Below are positions 25,058-33,889 of a stretch of 51,234 nucleotides of DNA, in pieces. Each line of letters begins with the position of its first letter. Within the stretch, counting starts at the first letter, position 1. Under the pieces are notes generated by a model that worked only from the letters and a program-made list of their open reading frames with translations, did not search any database and had not been told where the DNA came from. The translations under genes were made by a program, and so were the position numbers. The stretch covers positions 1 to 51,234 of the IMG/VR virus record IMGVR_UViG_3300049433_000104, one strand, 5' to 3'. The DNA comes from a virus.

Positions 25058-25273
25058 TCACTTGCAGCACAGTTCAAGCGCCTGCGCTTCCGTGAAGCCC
25101 TCCGCGACATAAAAGAGGTAAGCAGCGCGGCGAATCTTGGCGATCGTCCGCTGATTTTCGATCAGGTCGTCCAGGTGACGCCGGATGCTATCGCCAGCCG
25201 CAGCAATTTCATTCTTCTGCCCCGGCAACTGCAGGAGGGTTGCGCTAGCGGGTTTGTCGGTGCCATCGGTCAT
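25058..25273 (-). CDS. Small helical protein in the connector region
   Basis: 71 residues, mostly helical and charged, ending YFVAEGFTEAQALELCCK-like (YVAEGFTEAQALELCCK). It is compact and lies between the neck protein (25285) and the tail terminator (24563). No family is recognised. Genes of this size are common between neck and terminator genes and may be assembly factors. Confidence 0.6.
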   Translation of the reverse strand: MTDGTDKPASATLLQLPGQKNEIAAAGDSIRRHLDDLIENQRTIAKIRRAAYLFYVAEGFTEAQALELCCK

Positions 25274-25284
25274 TGTGATTTTCC

Positions 25285-26019
25285 TCAGTTCAAACCCGCG
25301 CGCGACATGAACGAGCCGGCCGGGTTGATCGTGATTGTTGGCCAGCGGACTTCGGCCTTGTTGTGCGCGCGCTGTCCGCCCTGGTGCACGAAGCGTCCCT
25401 TGGTCCCGCGCTTCGGAGCCGTCTTGCCTTGCGTGAGTTGGTCCACCTGCCCCGAGCCGAACACGGCGCGGTACGTGAATTGAATTTCTGCGGCGTTTCG
25501 AATGTCGGGATCGCGCTTCAAGATTTGCTGCGCGCGTTGGTAGACCCGCCCGCCGCCGTCGATCCTGAACTTCTTTCCGCCACGGCCGCCGACTTCGATC
25601 ACCCGCGAATAGTCCACCGTATTCGTGATCGATATTTCCTGCCCTTCGTGCCAGTCGGTCAGGGTCTCAACCGCGTGCCCGTCGACGAAGAGCCTATGGC
25701 TATCGCGATAAAGTCCGGGATGCGGGTCGCGTCCCTTGCCGACTGGCGATATCGACCGCAGAATTTCAATGGCGCGCTTCGCGATAATGTCCAGACGGTT
25801 ATAGTCGTAGACGATGACGCCACCCAGCCGCAGCGCTTCTTCCTGCGCAATCACCCCGTCAACGTGGCGGACGAAACCCATAGGACGCGGATCGGAGTTC
25901 AGCACTTCGGCGTTGAGCCGCTTCGCCTCGTCGATGATCTGTTGCCGCGTCAGCGCGAGAACGTCGGCGACCGCGGCATCAAACTGCGTGGCTGGCGATT
26001 GAAACTGCATAACGCTCAA
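25285..26019 (-). CDS. Neck / head-tail joining protein, HK97 gp10-like
   Basis: 244 residues. The middle reads PHPGLYRDSHRLFVDG, then EISITNTVDYSRVIEVGG, which is the pattern of HK97 gp10 / minor tail Z-type joining proteins. The C-terminus is basic (GKTAPKRGTKGRFVHQGGQ), unusual for the short family members. The start overlaps the stop of the upstream head-closure gene (ATGA-type, 26016-26019). Confidence 0.68.
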   Translation of the reverse strand: MSVMQFQSPATQFDAAVADVLALTRQQIIDEAKRLNAEVLNSDPRPMGFVRHVDGVIAQEEALRLGGVIVYDYNRLDIIAKRAIEILRSISPVGKGRDPHPGLYRDSHRLFVDGHAVETLTDWHEGQEISITNTVDYSRVIEVGGRGGKKFRIDGGGRVYQRAQQILKRDPDIRNAAEIQFTYRAVFGSGQVDQLTQGKTAPKRGTKGRFVHQGGQRAHNKAEVRWPTITINPAGSFMSRAGLN

Positions 26020-26405
26020 CCCGTCGCGTGAATTTCAAGAGCAATGAGCGTGCCGCCGACAACGCGCTTCATAGGATTTTTGATCGCGAACTCCCTTCCG
26101 CCCCTCGTCATAGCGCCGTCCATCGTGACTACGCCGTCGATCACTTCGAAACCGACGATCAGCTTATCCTTCACAGTGACCGGGAGGATTCCGGACAGAG
26201 TGTCGACCAACGCAATCGCGGTCTGATCGCCCTGAACAATGGTCCCGATCAATTCGTTTGAGCCGTAGTACCGGACATAAGCGCGCGTCACTGTGTCGGT
26301 GCGGTCCCGGCTCGTCCCGACGTAGCGGCCGATTGCGATGTACTCTCCCCTGCGGCCGATATCGTCGCGGTACTGCGCGAGAAGTTGCGCGGCTTCGGCG
26401 TTCAT
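26016..26405 (-). CDS. Head closure protein
   Basis: 129 residues. MNAEAAQLLAQYRDDIGRRG is followed by beta strands ending VTVKDKLIVGFEVIDG and GGTLIALEIHATG. Small beta-barrel proteins of this layout, lying directly after the gp6-like adaptor, act as head-closure proteins. Overlaps with both neighbours by 4 bp show operon coupling. The family call rests on position plus secondary-structure pattern. Confidence 0.62.
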   Translation of the reverse strand: MNAEAAQLLAQYRDDIGRRGEYIAIGRYVGTSRDRTDTVTRAYVRYYGSNELIGTIVQGDQTAIALVDTLSGILPVTVKDKLIVGFEVIDGVVTMDGAMTRGGREFAIKNPMKRVVGGTLIALEIHATG

Positions 26406-27028
26406 CGGAATATCCGATACCCCGAGAGAAGCGCCGCGACGGTCGTGTCGATCGCCTGCGCCGCGTTCGGTCCAACCACGTATTGCGTGGACCCGACGCC
26501 TTCCGTAGAGGATGCGCTGATGAAAAGGTTTCGCGCAGACAGCGACCGAATGTTGCTCGCCGTCAACGCTATCGCAGATCGAATGGGCTCGGGCACGTCG
26601 CCGGGCTCGCCGTATCCCACAACGAAGTCGATCGACACGGCGTCAGACTGACACCGCGTTGCAGGCCATGTTTTGCCAAACGCTGGCGTGATGTACGGAC
26701 GCCGGCCCGGAACAATCTGATAGTCGGAATCTGGAAATTCGATCTGCGCACCCGTTCCGTCGATGTAGTTGATCGCGAGAACGTCCTGCAGCGGCGGAAG
26801 CGGGATATTCATTTCCCAACATGGGAAGCGATCGAGCGTCCCGCGCCACGCTTGCGTGATCAGCGCCCGCCCTAGCCAGCCTTCAGCACCATCAATCTGC
26901 TGACGCGCGGCGGTGATCAAAGCGTCCATGACTTCATCGGACACTTCGTCACCGATATTGAGGCGAGCCTTCGCCTCTTCCGCGGTCAACGGTTCGAATG
27001 CTGGAGGTTCGACCAGGACGAGGCGCAT
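26402..27028 (-). CDS. Head-tail connector, HK97 gp6-like adaptor
   Basis: 208 residues. MRLVLVEPPAFEPLTAEEAK and LITAARQQIDGAEGWLGRAL, then a strand-rich middle (PLQDVLAINYIDGTG) and a final helix (PEPIRSAIALTASNI), are typical of HK97 gp6 / gp15-type connector proteins. They form the 12-13-mer ring under the portal. The usual order capsid, adaptor, closure, neck is kept. The start is chosen for the universal P-x-LTAEEAK beginning. Confidence 0.85.
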   Translation of the reverse strand: MRLVLVEPPAFEPLTAEEAKARLNIGDEVSDEVMDALITAARQQIDGAEGWLGRALITQAWRGTLDRFPCWEMNIPLPPLQDVLAINYIDGTGAQIEFPDSDYQIVPGRRPYITPAFGKTWPATRCQSDAVSIDFVVGYGEPGDVPEPIRSAIALTASNIRSLSARNLFISASSTEGVGSTQYVVGPNAAQAIDTTVAALLSGYRIFR

Positions 27029-27034
27029 AGGGGA

Positions 27035-27409
27035 TCAGCAGTCGATCAGGAGGTGGAACACGCCGACCTTGGCGTTTCCGCCTTGGGCCAGAACGAGCTT
27101 GATGCGGTCGCTGGCAAGCGCCATGCGGTCCTGAACCGCCGTACCAGCAGCGGCATAGAGCGCCGCCGTACCATCGGCCGCAGAAGTCGGCGCGCGTGGG
27201 TACGCCACGAACGCGGCGCTTACGTTGGATCGGCTGACGAGGGACTCGCCGGTCGCCTCCGCAGTGATCGCCATGTCAACCGTGTTGGGATAGGGGTTGG
27301 TGCCGTCCGGCACATAATGCACACTGTGCAGCTTGCCTGCCACGCGCGGAGAATACGCCGTGACGGTGCCATCCGCAGCCGTGGTGACCGTGAGTTTGAA
27401 GCGATGCAT
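27035..27409 (-). CDS. Virion-associated protein, possible decoration protein
   Basis: 124 residues with beta-rich content (MHRFKLTVTTAADGTVTAYS, KLHSVHYVPDGTNPYPNTVD) ending KVGVFHLLIDC. It lies between the capsid-linked gene (27476) and the connector. Small beta proteins in this slot are often head decoration or fibre-attachment proteins; that is inference. Confidence 0.65.
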   Translation of the reverse strand: MHRFKLTVTTAADGTVTAYSPRVAGKLHSVHYVPDGTNPYPNTVDMAITAEATGESLVSRSNVSAAFVAYPRAPTSAADGTAALYAAAGTAVQDRMALASDRIKLVLAQGGNAKVGVFHLLIDC

Positions 27410-27475
27410 TGGGGGTGGTCCTTTCTCTTGAGGTGGCGCCGAAAATGACGCCGGGGTTGACGGAAGCGCGCGGGC

Positions 27476-27775
27476 TTACTTCTTGCTCTTCCGTCGGCGA
27501 TCGGCCTTGTCGCTGTGAGGCGGCGCGGCCTTGTTCAAGGGTGCAGCTTCGGCCTTTGCGCCAGCTGGCTTGGTGCCAATGGGAGCTGCCGAAGGTCCGT
27601 TCGGTTCGGGTTTGTTGGTCACTGCGGAATCCTCTTCAAGTTTTCTGAACAGCGTCGGGTGACGTTTCAAAAGGTCCTCGCCAACCGCGTCGCTGACTTC
27701 GAAACTTTGTCCGGCGCGAAGGCTGTCGCGACTGACGGCGCTGATATGGACTTGGTCGAGTGCTTCAAGTTTCAT
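27476..27775 (-). CDS. Small protein downstream of capsid gene
   Basis: 99 residues from MKLEALDQVHISAVSRDSLR, with GGAG upstream. The first half is a small alpha/beta domain (GQSFEVSDAVGEDLLKRHPT). The second half is disordered and rich in Pro, Ala and Lys, ending in a basic DRRRKSKK. A longer frame to 28090 exists but is a shadow of the capsid gene. Position suggests a head-associated factor. Confidence 0.65.
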   Translation of the reverse strand: MKLEALDQVHISAVSRDSLRAGQSFEVSDAVGEDLLKRHPTLFRKLEEDSAVTNKPEPNGPSAAPIGTKPAGAKAEAAPLNKAAPPHSDKADRRRKSKK

Positions 27776-27849
27776 TGACGTTGCTCCGGGGATGGATTTG
27801 AACGGAAAACGCGCGCGGCGCCCTGTTGACGCTGCGCGCGCTGTTACCC

Positions 27850-29196
27850 TCAGGCGGCAAGCGCCGCGGTGAAGCCGCCCTTCACGAAGGACTCGGGACG
27901 ATACACGGCGAGCGCCAGGCGCTCTTCGCCGCGGATCGTGACGAGGTTCTTCCGGAAGTTGTCGCTGTCCTCGGTGCTGATCTCGACATTCGCATCTTCG
28001 CGGTCGAACAGCTGCGCGCCCAACTGGAACGCACCCGTCAGGAACTTGTCGACAGTCATGGCCTGCGTTTCCACAACCGGCAAACGCCACAGACGCGGGT
28101 CGGTGCCGTTCTGCGGATTCGCAAACAGGTACGCGCCCTCGTCCGTCTTAGTCAGTTCGATATCGGCCCAATCGGACGGATGCAGAACGATGCCGTTCGC
28201 CGGATATTCCGCGAGGAACGCCTGCAGGATGGCAAGGCGGATGACATCGATCTTCGTCAGGTTGCCGGCCATCGACGGGGCGATCGGCGCCGAATAGGCC
28301 GTGGCCTGCGTATAGATGCCGTTCAGGTCGGTGCCGCCGCCAGGACCGTTGAGAAGCTGACCCTCTTCGACGTACTGAAGCCCGTAACGCAGGCGGCCGT
28401 CGATGTAGGACTGCAGCTGCGGCACGTCGTCGAGAATTTGCTTGGTCGCCAGAACCCAATGCGCGATCGTGGTAACGGCCGTGGTGACGATGTCGAACTT
28501 GATATCCGACTGCGGTTTGGCCGCACCGCTGGTTTCCGACACCGTCGCGGCATTGTTGGTGAAGCCGGTTTCCTTGATGTATTGGATCGCGTTCTTGTCG
28601 GTGCGGCCAGGCGTGATCAGGTCGCGGATCGTCATTCGGCGCAGGCTCGGGGTAATGATGCCAGGCAGGCGCTGCGGGACGATCAGATCGCCGGCAGAGC
28701 CGTCCGCGTCGGTGGTGAGGGACGAAATGATCGCCTTCACCTTCATGCTTATGCGGCCCTTGCCGCCGGACTTGATCCAGTTCTTGACCGTTTCATCTTC
28801 GGTCACGGTCTGCCCGAGCGACTTGACAGGCTGCGGACCTTCGCCGCGGCGCACCAGCTTCTGCTCGATCTCGGTCATTCGGGCGCTGATCTCGTTGTGC
28901 TTGATCAGCGCGTCGTCGGCCGTCTTTTTGGTAGCTTCGGTCACGTTGCCGAGATTTTTGATTTCCGTCGCCGTGGTTTCGGCGGACTTCTTCACATCAT
29001 CGGCTGCGCTCTTCAGTTCGACCGACAGCTTTTTCACATCCTCCAGGGCGGCGGCAAGGCCGGCGTCCGCGATCGTGAGCAGTCCAAGGCCATCGCTGGC
29101 GTGAACGGTGGCATAGGTGATGTCCAGGCCGAGCACCGCAACGCATGCGATGGCGACCACCGCGGCGAATGCCACGAGGGGAATATAGCGCTTCAT
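27850..29196 (-). CDS. HK97-fold major capsid protein with N-terminal membrane segment
   Basis: 448 residues from MKRYIPLVAFAAVVAIACVA, with AGGAACG before ATG 29196. The first about 25 residues are a strongly hydrophobic signal- or anchor-like segment. Residues about 35-110 are a heptad-rich scaffold (delta) domain (LEDVKKLSVELKSAADDVKK, then MTEIEQKLVRRGEG). The HK97 fold follows: SLTTDADGSAGDLIVPQRLP, the IRDLITPG N-arm end, HWVLATKQILDDVPQLQSYI and LAVYRPESFVKG near the end. The U35 protease coded 10 bp upstream should remove the scaffold. An N-terminal membrane segment is not part of standard HK97 capsid precursors. Confidence 0.92.
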   Translation of the reverse strand: MKRYIPLVAFAAVVAIACVAVLGLDITYATVHASDGLGLLTIADAGLAAALEDVKKLSVELKSAADDVKKSAETTATEIKNLGNVTEATKKTADDALIKHNEISARMTEIEQKLVRRGEGPQPVKSLGQTVTEDETVKNWIKSGGKGRISMKVKAIISSLTTDADGSAGDLIVPQRLPGIITPSLRRMTIRDLITPGRTDKNAIQYIKETGFTNNAATVSETSGAAKPQSDIKFDIVTTAVTTIAHWVLATKQILDDVPQLQSYIDGRLRYGLQYVEEGQLLNGPGGGTDLNGIYTQATAYSAPIAPSMAGNLTKIDVIRLAILQAFLAEYPANGIVLHPSDWADIELTKTDEGAYLFANPQNGTDPRLWRLPVVETQAMTVDKFLTGAFQLGAQLFDREDANVEISTEDSDNFRKNLVTIRGEERLALAVYRPESFVKGGFTAALAA

Positions 29197-29206
29197 TGGT
29201 TCGTTC

Positions 29207-29923
29207 CTATTTTCGGGTGATGAAACCGGAAAGATTTCTGCGGATTTCATCCAGCGAATCTTTCACGGCGGACGGGTTCGCCTCTCCACCCTCGGACTCA
29301 CTCCGAATGGCCTTCGCATAGCCGACAGAGGCGATCTGTACGGCCATGGCTTTGGGAACGCCTGCCTCGCGCAGGACATCCTCGAATTCCTTGATTGACG
29401 GCGCATCGCCGTCGCGCAGACGACGCGCAAAATCTGAGATCATACCATCGGCCTTGACGCCCTCGATGCGCGCGCGACGGTTGGCGGGGAATGACACGAT
29501 CGAGGCTTCCAGCAAATCCAGCTTGATCAGCTGGCGCGGCGTGGTGTTGTCGGCCGGCGATACATCGACTTCACGATAGCCTATCGAGAGTCCTTGAATG
29601 GCCTTGGCCTTCAGCATGATCAGTGCTTCGTCGGCGCGGCGCACGCCCTGCAGCAGCTGCCCCTTTGCGAAAAGTCCCCTGCCGTCGTCGCTCAATTCAT
29701 TCCAGACGCCGATCGGCTCGTCGGGATTGTGCTGCCACAGCATCAAGGGATAGGTGCCTTCGCGCTGATGCTTCGCGAGACTGTCGGCGAACGCGCCAGG
29801 CAGCACCACTTCGTTGTAGCTGTCGCGCACCCCAAACACCGACGCGTAGCCCTCGATCGCTCCCGTATCGTCCGCGGCCTTCACCTTGAATGCGAAGTCT
29901 TTGGTTTTGTAAGCGATCGTCAT
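29207..29923 (-). CDS. HK97-family prohead protease (U35)
   Basis: 238 residues. GAIEGYASVFGVRDSYNEVV, the histidine in PLMLWQHNPDEPIG and the serine in AIQGLSIGYR are the His/Ser catalytic signatures of the herpesvirus-assemblin-like U35 prohead proteases. It cleaves the capsid scaffold domain during head maturation. A C-terminal helical extension (SIKEFEDVLREAGVP, then SLDEIRRNLSGF) is a common self-processing tail. It lies between portal and capsid, overlapping the portal stop by 4 bp. Confidence 0.92.
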   Translation of the reverse strand: MTIAYKTKDFAFKVKAADDTGAIEGYASVFGVRDSYNEVVLPGAFADSLAKHQREGTYPLMLWQHNPDEPIGVWNELSDDGRGLFAKGQLLQGVRRADEALIMLKAKAIQGLSIGYREVDVSPADNTTPRQLIKLDLLEASIVSFPANRRARIEGVKADGMISDFARRLRDGDAPSIKEFEDVLREAGVPKAMAVQIASVGYAKAIRSESEGGEANPSAVKDSLDEIRRNLSGFITRK

Positions 29924-31257
29924 TGGATTGTTTCTCCAGGCCGCGGGCCATTGCCAATTGCCGCTCTTACGTGCTGCTGAATCATCGCGCCAAGATCGCC
30001 GCCGAACAGCCAGTTCGACATTGCGCTGCGCGCCTGCTGGTCGGCATTGCCGACTGTTTTCCCGAGTTGGTCCAAAGGAACGAGGTTCGATTGAACCGTA
30101 AGGATGTTGCCGCCAGGCATTGAGGGCCGGTTGTCGAGTGCGCGACCTTCGTTGCGCGTGAGATAACCGTTCTGGCCGAGTGCGCTCAGCAGCGCTGCGC
30201 GGCCGGCGCTATCGGCGCGAAGCAATCCTTCAACGTTGAATTCAGCGAAGAACAGCTTTCGTTGGGCCGGTACGATCAACCGCTTCTTAATCGCCTGCTC
30301 GATCCGCGTGAGGTATGGCCGCAAGCCCAGCGTGAGCCAAGCGAGCATGATCTGTTCAATTCCAGATCCCCACATCGTCTGCCCTTCGCCCGAGTGTCCG
30401 ATCAGAATTGGCGGGATTCGAATCCAGCGGCAAATTTCCTCAATGCTGAATTTCCAAGACATCAGCAGTTCGGCATCCTTCGGACTGAGGCTGACCGTCT
30501 TGACGTCAAACCCATGTTCCAGCAGTCCCGCCGACGCCGTCGCTTCCGCGCCGACATAAGGATCAATGAAGGTTTCCTTGAATTCCTTTCGCTGGTCGGC
30601 GTTCATCTTGACGTTGGGCGGCGCGGTGAAGAACGCCGACGCGCGCATACCGTTTTTGAACGTCGCGCCGGTGCTGGCCGCAATGGCCTCCGAGATCGCG
30701 AGCGTCTGGCGCGCAAGATAGACCAGCGGCAAGCCACGATCGCCGCCATCGCCGAAGCCGCGGATATGGAAAATTTTATCCTCGGTGTCGTTCTCGGCTT
30801 TGCCGCGGTACACGTAGCGATAGCGAAGCACGCCGTTTGTGTCGCGCTTCACGTCCATGTCGCCGCGCGCGGGTGACAGCGGCGTCAAGGATATCAGCCT
30901 TTCGCCGAGAAATTCCTTTCGCGCAAAGAAGTCGCCATGATTGCAGAGACAGACGATGACGCCTTCCCAAAATTCGGCGGCGGTTTGATCGGCATTCGGG
31001 CTGTCGTGCAAAAGATCGTAAAGGTAATGATCAGTCGCGGCCTCTTTGCCGCCGTTGTCTTGCCTTTTGTAGAATCCCATCGGCAGCGTGCCGACCGTTT
31101 CGGCGGTGCAGCGGACGCCAGAGAACCACGCCGCCAGTTGCATCGCGCCATCGACGCCAGGCGCGCGGCCGGCCCAGGTATCGCTTTGCGAACCACGCCG
31201 TGAGTTCTCCGGGTCTTGGACTTTCAGCGCAGGCTTTCTCCACCAAAGCAGGTTCAT
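29920..31257 (-). CDS. HK97-family portal protein
   Basis: 445 residues. AAWFSGVRCTAETVGTLPMG, HYLYDLLHDSPNADQTAAEF and NGVLRYRYV are followed by KIFHIRGFGDGG and WKFSIEEICRWIRIPPILIG. These are the standard sequence blocks of HK97-type portals, the dodecameric DNA channel. The start and stop overlap terminase and protease by 4 bp each. Confidence 0.93.
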   Translation of the reverse strand: MNLLWWRKPALKVQDPENSRRGSQSDTWAGRAPGVDGAMQLAAWFSGVRCTAETVGTLPMGFYKRQDNGGKEAATDHYLYDLLHDSPNADQTAAEFWEGVIVCLCNHGDFFARKEFLGERLISLTPLSPARGDMDVKRDTNGVLRYRYVYRGKAENDTEDKIFHIRGFGDGGDRGLPLVYLARQTLAISEAIAASTGATFKNGMRASAFFTAPPNVKMNADQRKEFKETFIDPYVGAEATASAGLLEHGFDVKTVSLSPKDAELLMSWKFSIEEICRWIRIPPILIGHSGEGQTMWGSGIEQIMLAWLTLGLRPYLTRIEQAIKKRLIVPAQRKLFFAEFNVEGLLRADSAGRAALLSALGQNGYLTRNEGRALDNRPSMPGGNILTVQSNLVPLDQLGKTVGNADQQARSAMSNWLFGGDLGAMIQQHVRAAIGNGPRPGETIQ

Positions 31258-32978
31258 CCGGACACCATCAACCCGTTTTTGAGGAAGTCGCTGATGTCCG
31301 GCTGGCCCGCGGGATTCCAGCTCATTAAAATCGCCGCCTGGAACAAGGCAATCAGCGGGTCGATTTTAGCCCGGCCCGATATCTGCTTCGTCACCATCGG
31401 GGCATTGCCTCGCATTTCGACTTTGGCGTTGCCCAGCACCCAAGTCATGAGGCCCTGGTCGGCATGCGACAACGTTCCGTCACTCAGCTTGCGTTCAAGT
31501 CCGTACATGGCTGGAGACAGTGCCGGCCCCTGCAATAGGCGCCGGATCATTTCATCCGTTACGCCTGCCTCGATCAGCGCATCGATCACTGCGGATGCAT
31601 TGTTCGGATCGATGCCGACCGCGTTTTTTTCCGGCAACAATCCGGAGTCGACAACTTGCTTAACGACCGCAGCAAGCTTCGCGACATCCTCCGGCACTTT
31701 GCAGATTGTCAGCGAGCCTTCACTCTCAAAATCTGCAAGAGCGGTTGCGATGTCCTGCCGCAAGTGCAGTACCTTCGGATGCACCCACGCACAACACCAT
31801 ACCAGCCAATGCCGCGTCAGTTTCTCGCGGCCGATCACGGCCAGGCCGAGCAGATCGTCTAGGCCGCCGCCATCGATGCCGAGCGTCACAACTTCGGACC
31901 GGTTCAGCAACGTTTCGAGTGTTAGCGTTTCGTCCGCGGCGGCTTCCCAATAGTCGGTGCCGCGCCATCCGTCGTCCGATATGCCGTCGCCGATCTCGAT
32001 ATTAAGATGCTGCGAGGCCCAAACCTTGATGGCGTCGTCGCCCTTGTCGCGCTCGGTTTGCCAGTCGGCTATCAGCTGATCCAGATGACTAGACTTGCCA
32101 AGGTTCGGCATAACCATTGGCCAATTGGCAGGGTCTTTCCAGCGCTCGGTTTCTTTACGGACCTTTTCTTCTTTTGTTAGCGTGGCGATGTCGCGGGGAA
32201 ATTCGTAAAGCACCGGTAACAACGGGCGAATGATGCGCCCGCGGTACTTTCCATCACGGATCGCGCGCGCCATTTTCAATTCGGACTTGAAGGCGCCGGC
32301 AGGGATGCCGTCGCTCTGCGTCGTCGTGATCAACAGCAAGCCTTCCGGGGTCTTGTCGAGTCCTCCGCGTATCTGACGCAACACCTTGGCCGTGTGAATG
32401 CTCTTGCCGAGCAGGTGCAGCTCATCGAGCAACACGAAGATTAGGCCCATCGCGCCAGTCAGAATCTTCAAATCGAAGGTTCTCACCTTGATCTCGGACT
32501 TGGTGACTAGATCTTCGATTGTCTTGATGTGATCTCGCGGCCGGAAGCGGCGCTTCAGATCGGGAGATTCGTCGATCATTCCGACCGCTTGCTCATACGC
32601 GCGATCGGAGATCGCCTGAGTCGGTCCGACAAACAGCGCTTCCGCGCGCGGGCGATAGTTCATCAGCATCGACACCAGCATCAGCGCCGCGCTGTAGGAA
32701 GTCTTTGACGATCCCTTCGGTGCCATCGCGAAGATTTCGCGGATCATGCGCACGCGGTTGACGGGGTCCCATGAACCGAACGCGGCGCGCACGATATCGC
32801 GAAACCACTCACCCGACGCGGTCCGCAGCTTCGGCGTGCCAGGCACGTCAGGCAGCTGCATTTCGTCATAGAACGCGACCGCGTCTTTTGCCTCGCTGGC
32901 GAACAGCGGCAGATCAGGGATAAGCGGGCGGCCCTCGCGTATACGATCCTCCCAATCGACGCAGCTGAGGTCCCACAT
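31254..32978 (-). CDS. Terminase large subunit
   Basis: 574 residues. The ATPase has a Walker A variant APKGSSKTS (86-94) and Walker B FVLLDEL (181-187), followed by the coupling motif LLITTTQSDGIPAGAF. The RNase-H-like nuclease has TLGIDGGGLDDLLGL with the metal-binding aspartates, and later NAVGIDPNNASAVIDAL. This is the HK97/P27-type packaging motor that cuts concatemeric DNA and drives it into proheads. The lysine of Walker A sits at the standard place after GSS. Confidence 0.93.
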   Translation of the reverse strand: MWDLSCVDWEDRIREGRPLIPDLPLFASEAKDAVAFYDEMQLPDVPGTPKLRTASGEWFRDIVRAAFGSWDPVNRVRMIREIFAMAPKGSSKTSYSAALMLVSMLMNYRPRAEALFVGPTQAISDRAYEQAVGMIDESPDLKRRFRPRDHIKTIEDLVTKSEIKVRTFDLKILTGAMGLIFVLLDELHLLGKSIHTAKVLRQIRGGLDKTPEGLLLITTTQSDGIPAGAFKSELKMARAIRDGKYRGRIIRPLLPVLYEFPRDIATLTKEEKVRKETERWKDPANWPMVMPNLGKSSHLDQLIADWQTERDKGDDAIKVWASQHLNIEIGDGISDDGWRGTDYWEAAADETLTLETLLNRSEVVTLGIDGGGLDDLLGLAVIGREKLTRHWLVWCCAWVHPKVLHLRQDIATALADFESEGSLTICKVPEDVAKLAAVVKQVVDSGLLPEKNAVGIDPNNASAVIDALIEAGVTDEMIRRLLQGPALSPAMYGLERKLSDGTLSHADQGLMTWVLGNAKVEMRGNAPMVTKQISGRAKIDPLIALFQAAILMSWNPAGQPDISDFLKNGLMVSG

Positions 32979-32985
32979 CGGCGCT

Positions 32986-33483
32986 TTAGTTCACTACTTT
33001 CGCCGCTTGCTGCCGGCGCGCCATCAGCTCGCCCATCGGCGTGCCGGCATCCGGTTGCTGCGCGGCTAGGCGCGCTTCTTCTTTCTTTCCAAGCTTCGGC
33101 GCTTTGGCATCTTTCGCTGGTGGCGCGGCGGCGGGTCGCGAGGTTTGCCCGTAGTTCATCAGATCGTTGCGATCGAGCAGCTTGCCGAATTCTTTGATCG
33201 CGCTGACGTTGCCAGCCTGCACCTGATCCCAAAGCTTCATCGCCAACCCGGCGTCGAGACGATCGCGCGAGACACCGCGGAATTTCAGCTCGGAAAAATA
33301 ATGCTTCCGCAACGTTGGGAGCGTGATGAAAAGCGCTGCGGCAATGCGCTTATTGCTCCAGCCAAACGCCACCAACATGCTGACTTTGTTACGGTTTTGC
33401 TGTGACGCAACGTGCTCGGGCCGGCCACGCTCGCCCCAATTGGCTGGAACCGGATCGCCGAACAGGTCAAAAACTTCGGGCAT
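32986..33483 (-). CDS. Terminase small subunit
   Basis: 165 residues from MPEVFDLFGDPVPANWGERG. A helix-turn-helix pattern, NKVSMLVAFGWSNKRIAAAL then ITLPTLRKHYFSEL, fits DNA recognition by P27/phage terminase small subunits. The following LWDQVQAGNVSAIKEFGKLL helices serve oligomerisation. The C-terminus is basic and Ala/Gln-rich. It lies 7 bp before the large subunit. The frame extends further upstream, but ATG 33483 with AGGGG about 11 bases upstream is preferred. Confidence 0.82.
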   Translation of the reverse strand: MPEVFDLFGDPVPANWGERGRPEHVASQQNRNKVSMLVAFGWSNKRIAAALFITLPTLRKHYFSELKFRGVSRDRLDAGLAMKLWDQVQAGNVSAIKEFGKLLDRNDLMNYGQTSRPAAAPPAKDAKAPKLGKKEEARLAAQQPDAGTPMGELMARRQQAAKVVN

Positions 33484-33550
33484 CAGAAAAAAAACCCCTG
33501 AATGAGGCCCTGCCGGTCCGAGCCCCCAAGAGCGCTGGAGTTTTGACCCA

Positions 33551-33562
33551 CCCCCCCCCCCC
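33551..33562. repeat. Poly-C tract (12 C on + strand)
   Basis: Twelve consecutive C between the HNH stop (33566) and the terminase small-subunit start (33483); the late mRNA carries twelve G. Such a tract is prone to slippage in replication and sequencing. It lies outside any coding frame. Confidence 0.9.
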
Positions 33563-33565
33563 GGC

Positions 33566-33841
33566 TCAGTACCAGACGCCGCGCTCGTGCAACGTGGCCT
33601 GTTCCTCGCGTTGCTTGACGGTGTCGTGGCAGCGCTTGCAGAGCGTCTGCAGGTTGGTCTCATCCCAAAACAGACGCTCATCGCCCCTATGCGGGATAAT
33701 GTGGTCGCACACGAGTAACGCTGTATTGCCCTCTAGGTGACCGCAATCTTTGCATGTGAACAGATCGCGAAGAAAGATTGCCAGCCGCAATTCACGCCAA
33801 CGCGCTGTCTTGTACCAACGCTTCCAAGGCAGCGCCGGCAT
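33566..33841 (-). CDS. HNH endonuclease
   Basis: 91 residues from MPALPWKRWYKTARWRELRL. LRDLFTCKDCG, then VCDHIIPHRGDERLFWDETN and LQTLCKRCHDTVK form a complete HNH/beta-beta-alpha-metal site with two CxxC zinc pairs. HNH proteins just upstream of the terminase subunits stimulate or carry out cos-type cleavage in HK97-like phages, so cohesive-end packaging is likely. A TTG start at 33862 would add seven residues; ATG 33841 is favoured. Confidence 0.88.
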   Translation of the reverse strand: MPALPWKRWYKTARWRELRLAIFLRDLFTCKDCGHLEGNTALLVCDHIIPHRGDERLFWDETNLQTLCKRCHDTVKQREEQATLHERGVWY

Positions 33842-33865
33842 CCGGCATCCCCGCCGCCACAACGA

Positions 33866-33889
33866 AAGACCCGCAACGGTGCGGGTCTT
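33866..33889 (-). terminator. Hairpin between DUF6456-like and HNH genes (possible late terminator)
   Basis: AAGACCCGCA (33866-33875) and TGCGGGTCTT (33880-33889) form a perfect 10-bp stem with a 4-nt loop. On the minus strand it is followed by TTTCGTT, a weak U-tract. It separates the packaging operon from upstream genes and could be the site of late antitermination. Confidence 0.5.

Noticed and set aside
27826-29220. Long + strand open frame (464 codons) opposite the capsid gene
   Set aside because: It is the antisense shadow of the HK97 capsid gene: no motif, composition dominated by Arg and His, and no place in a + strand operon.
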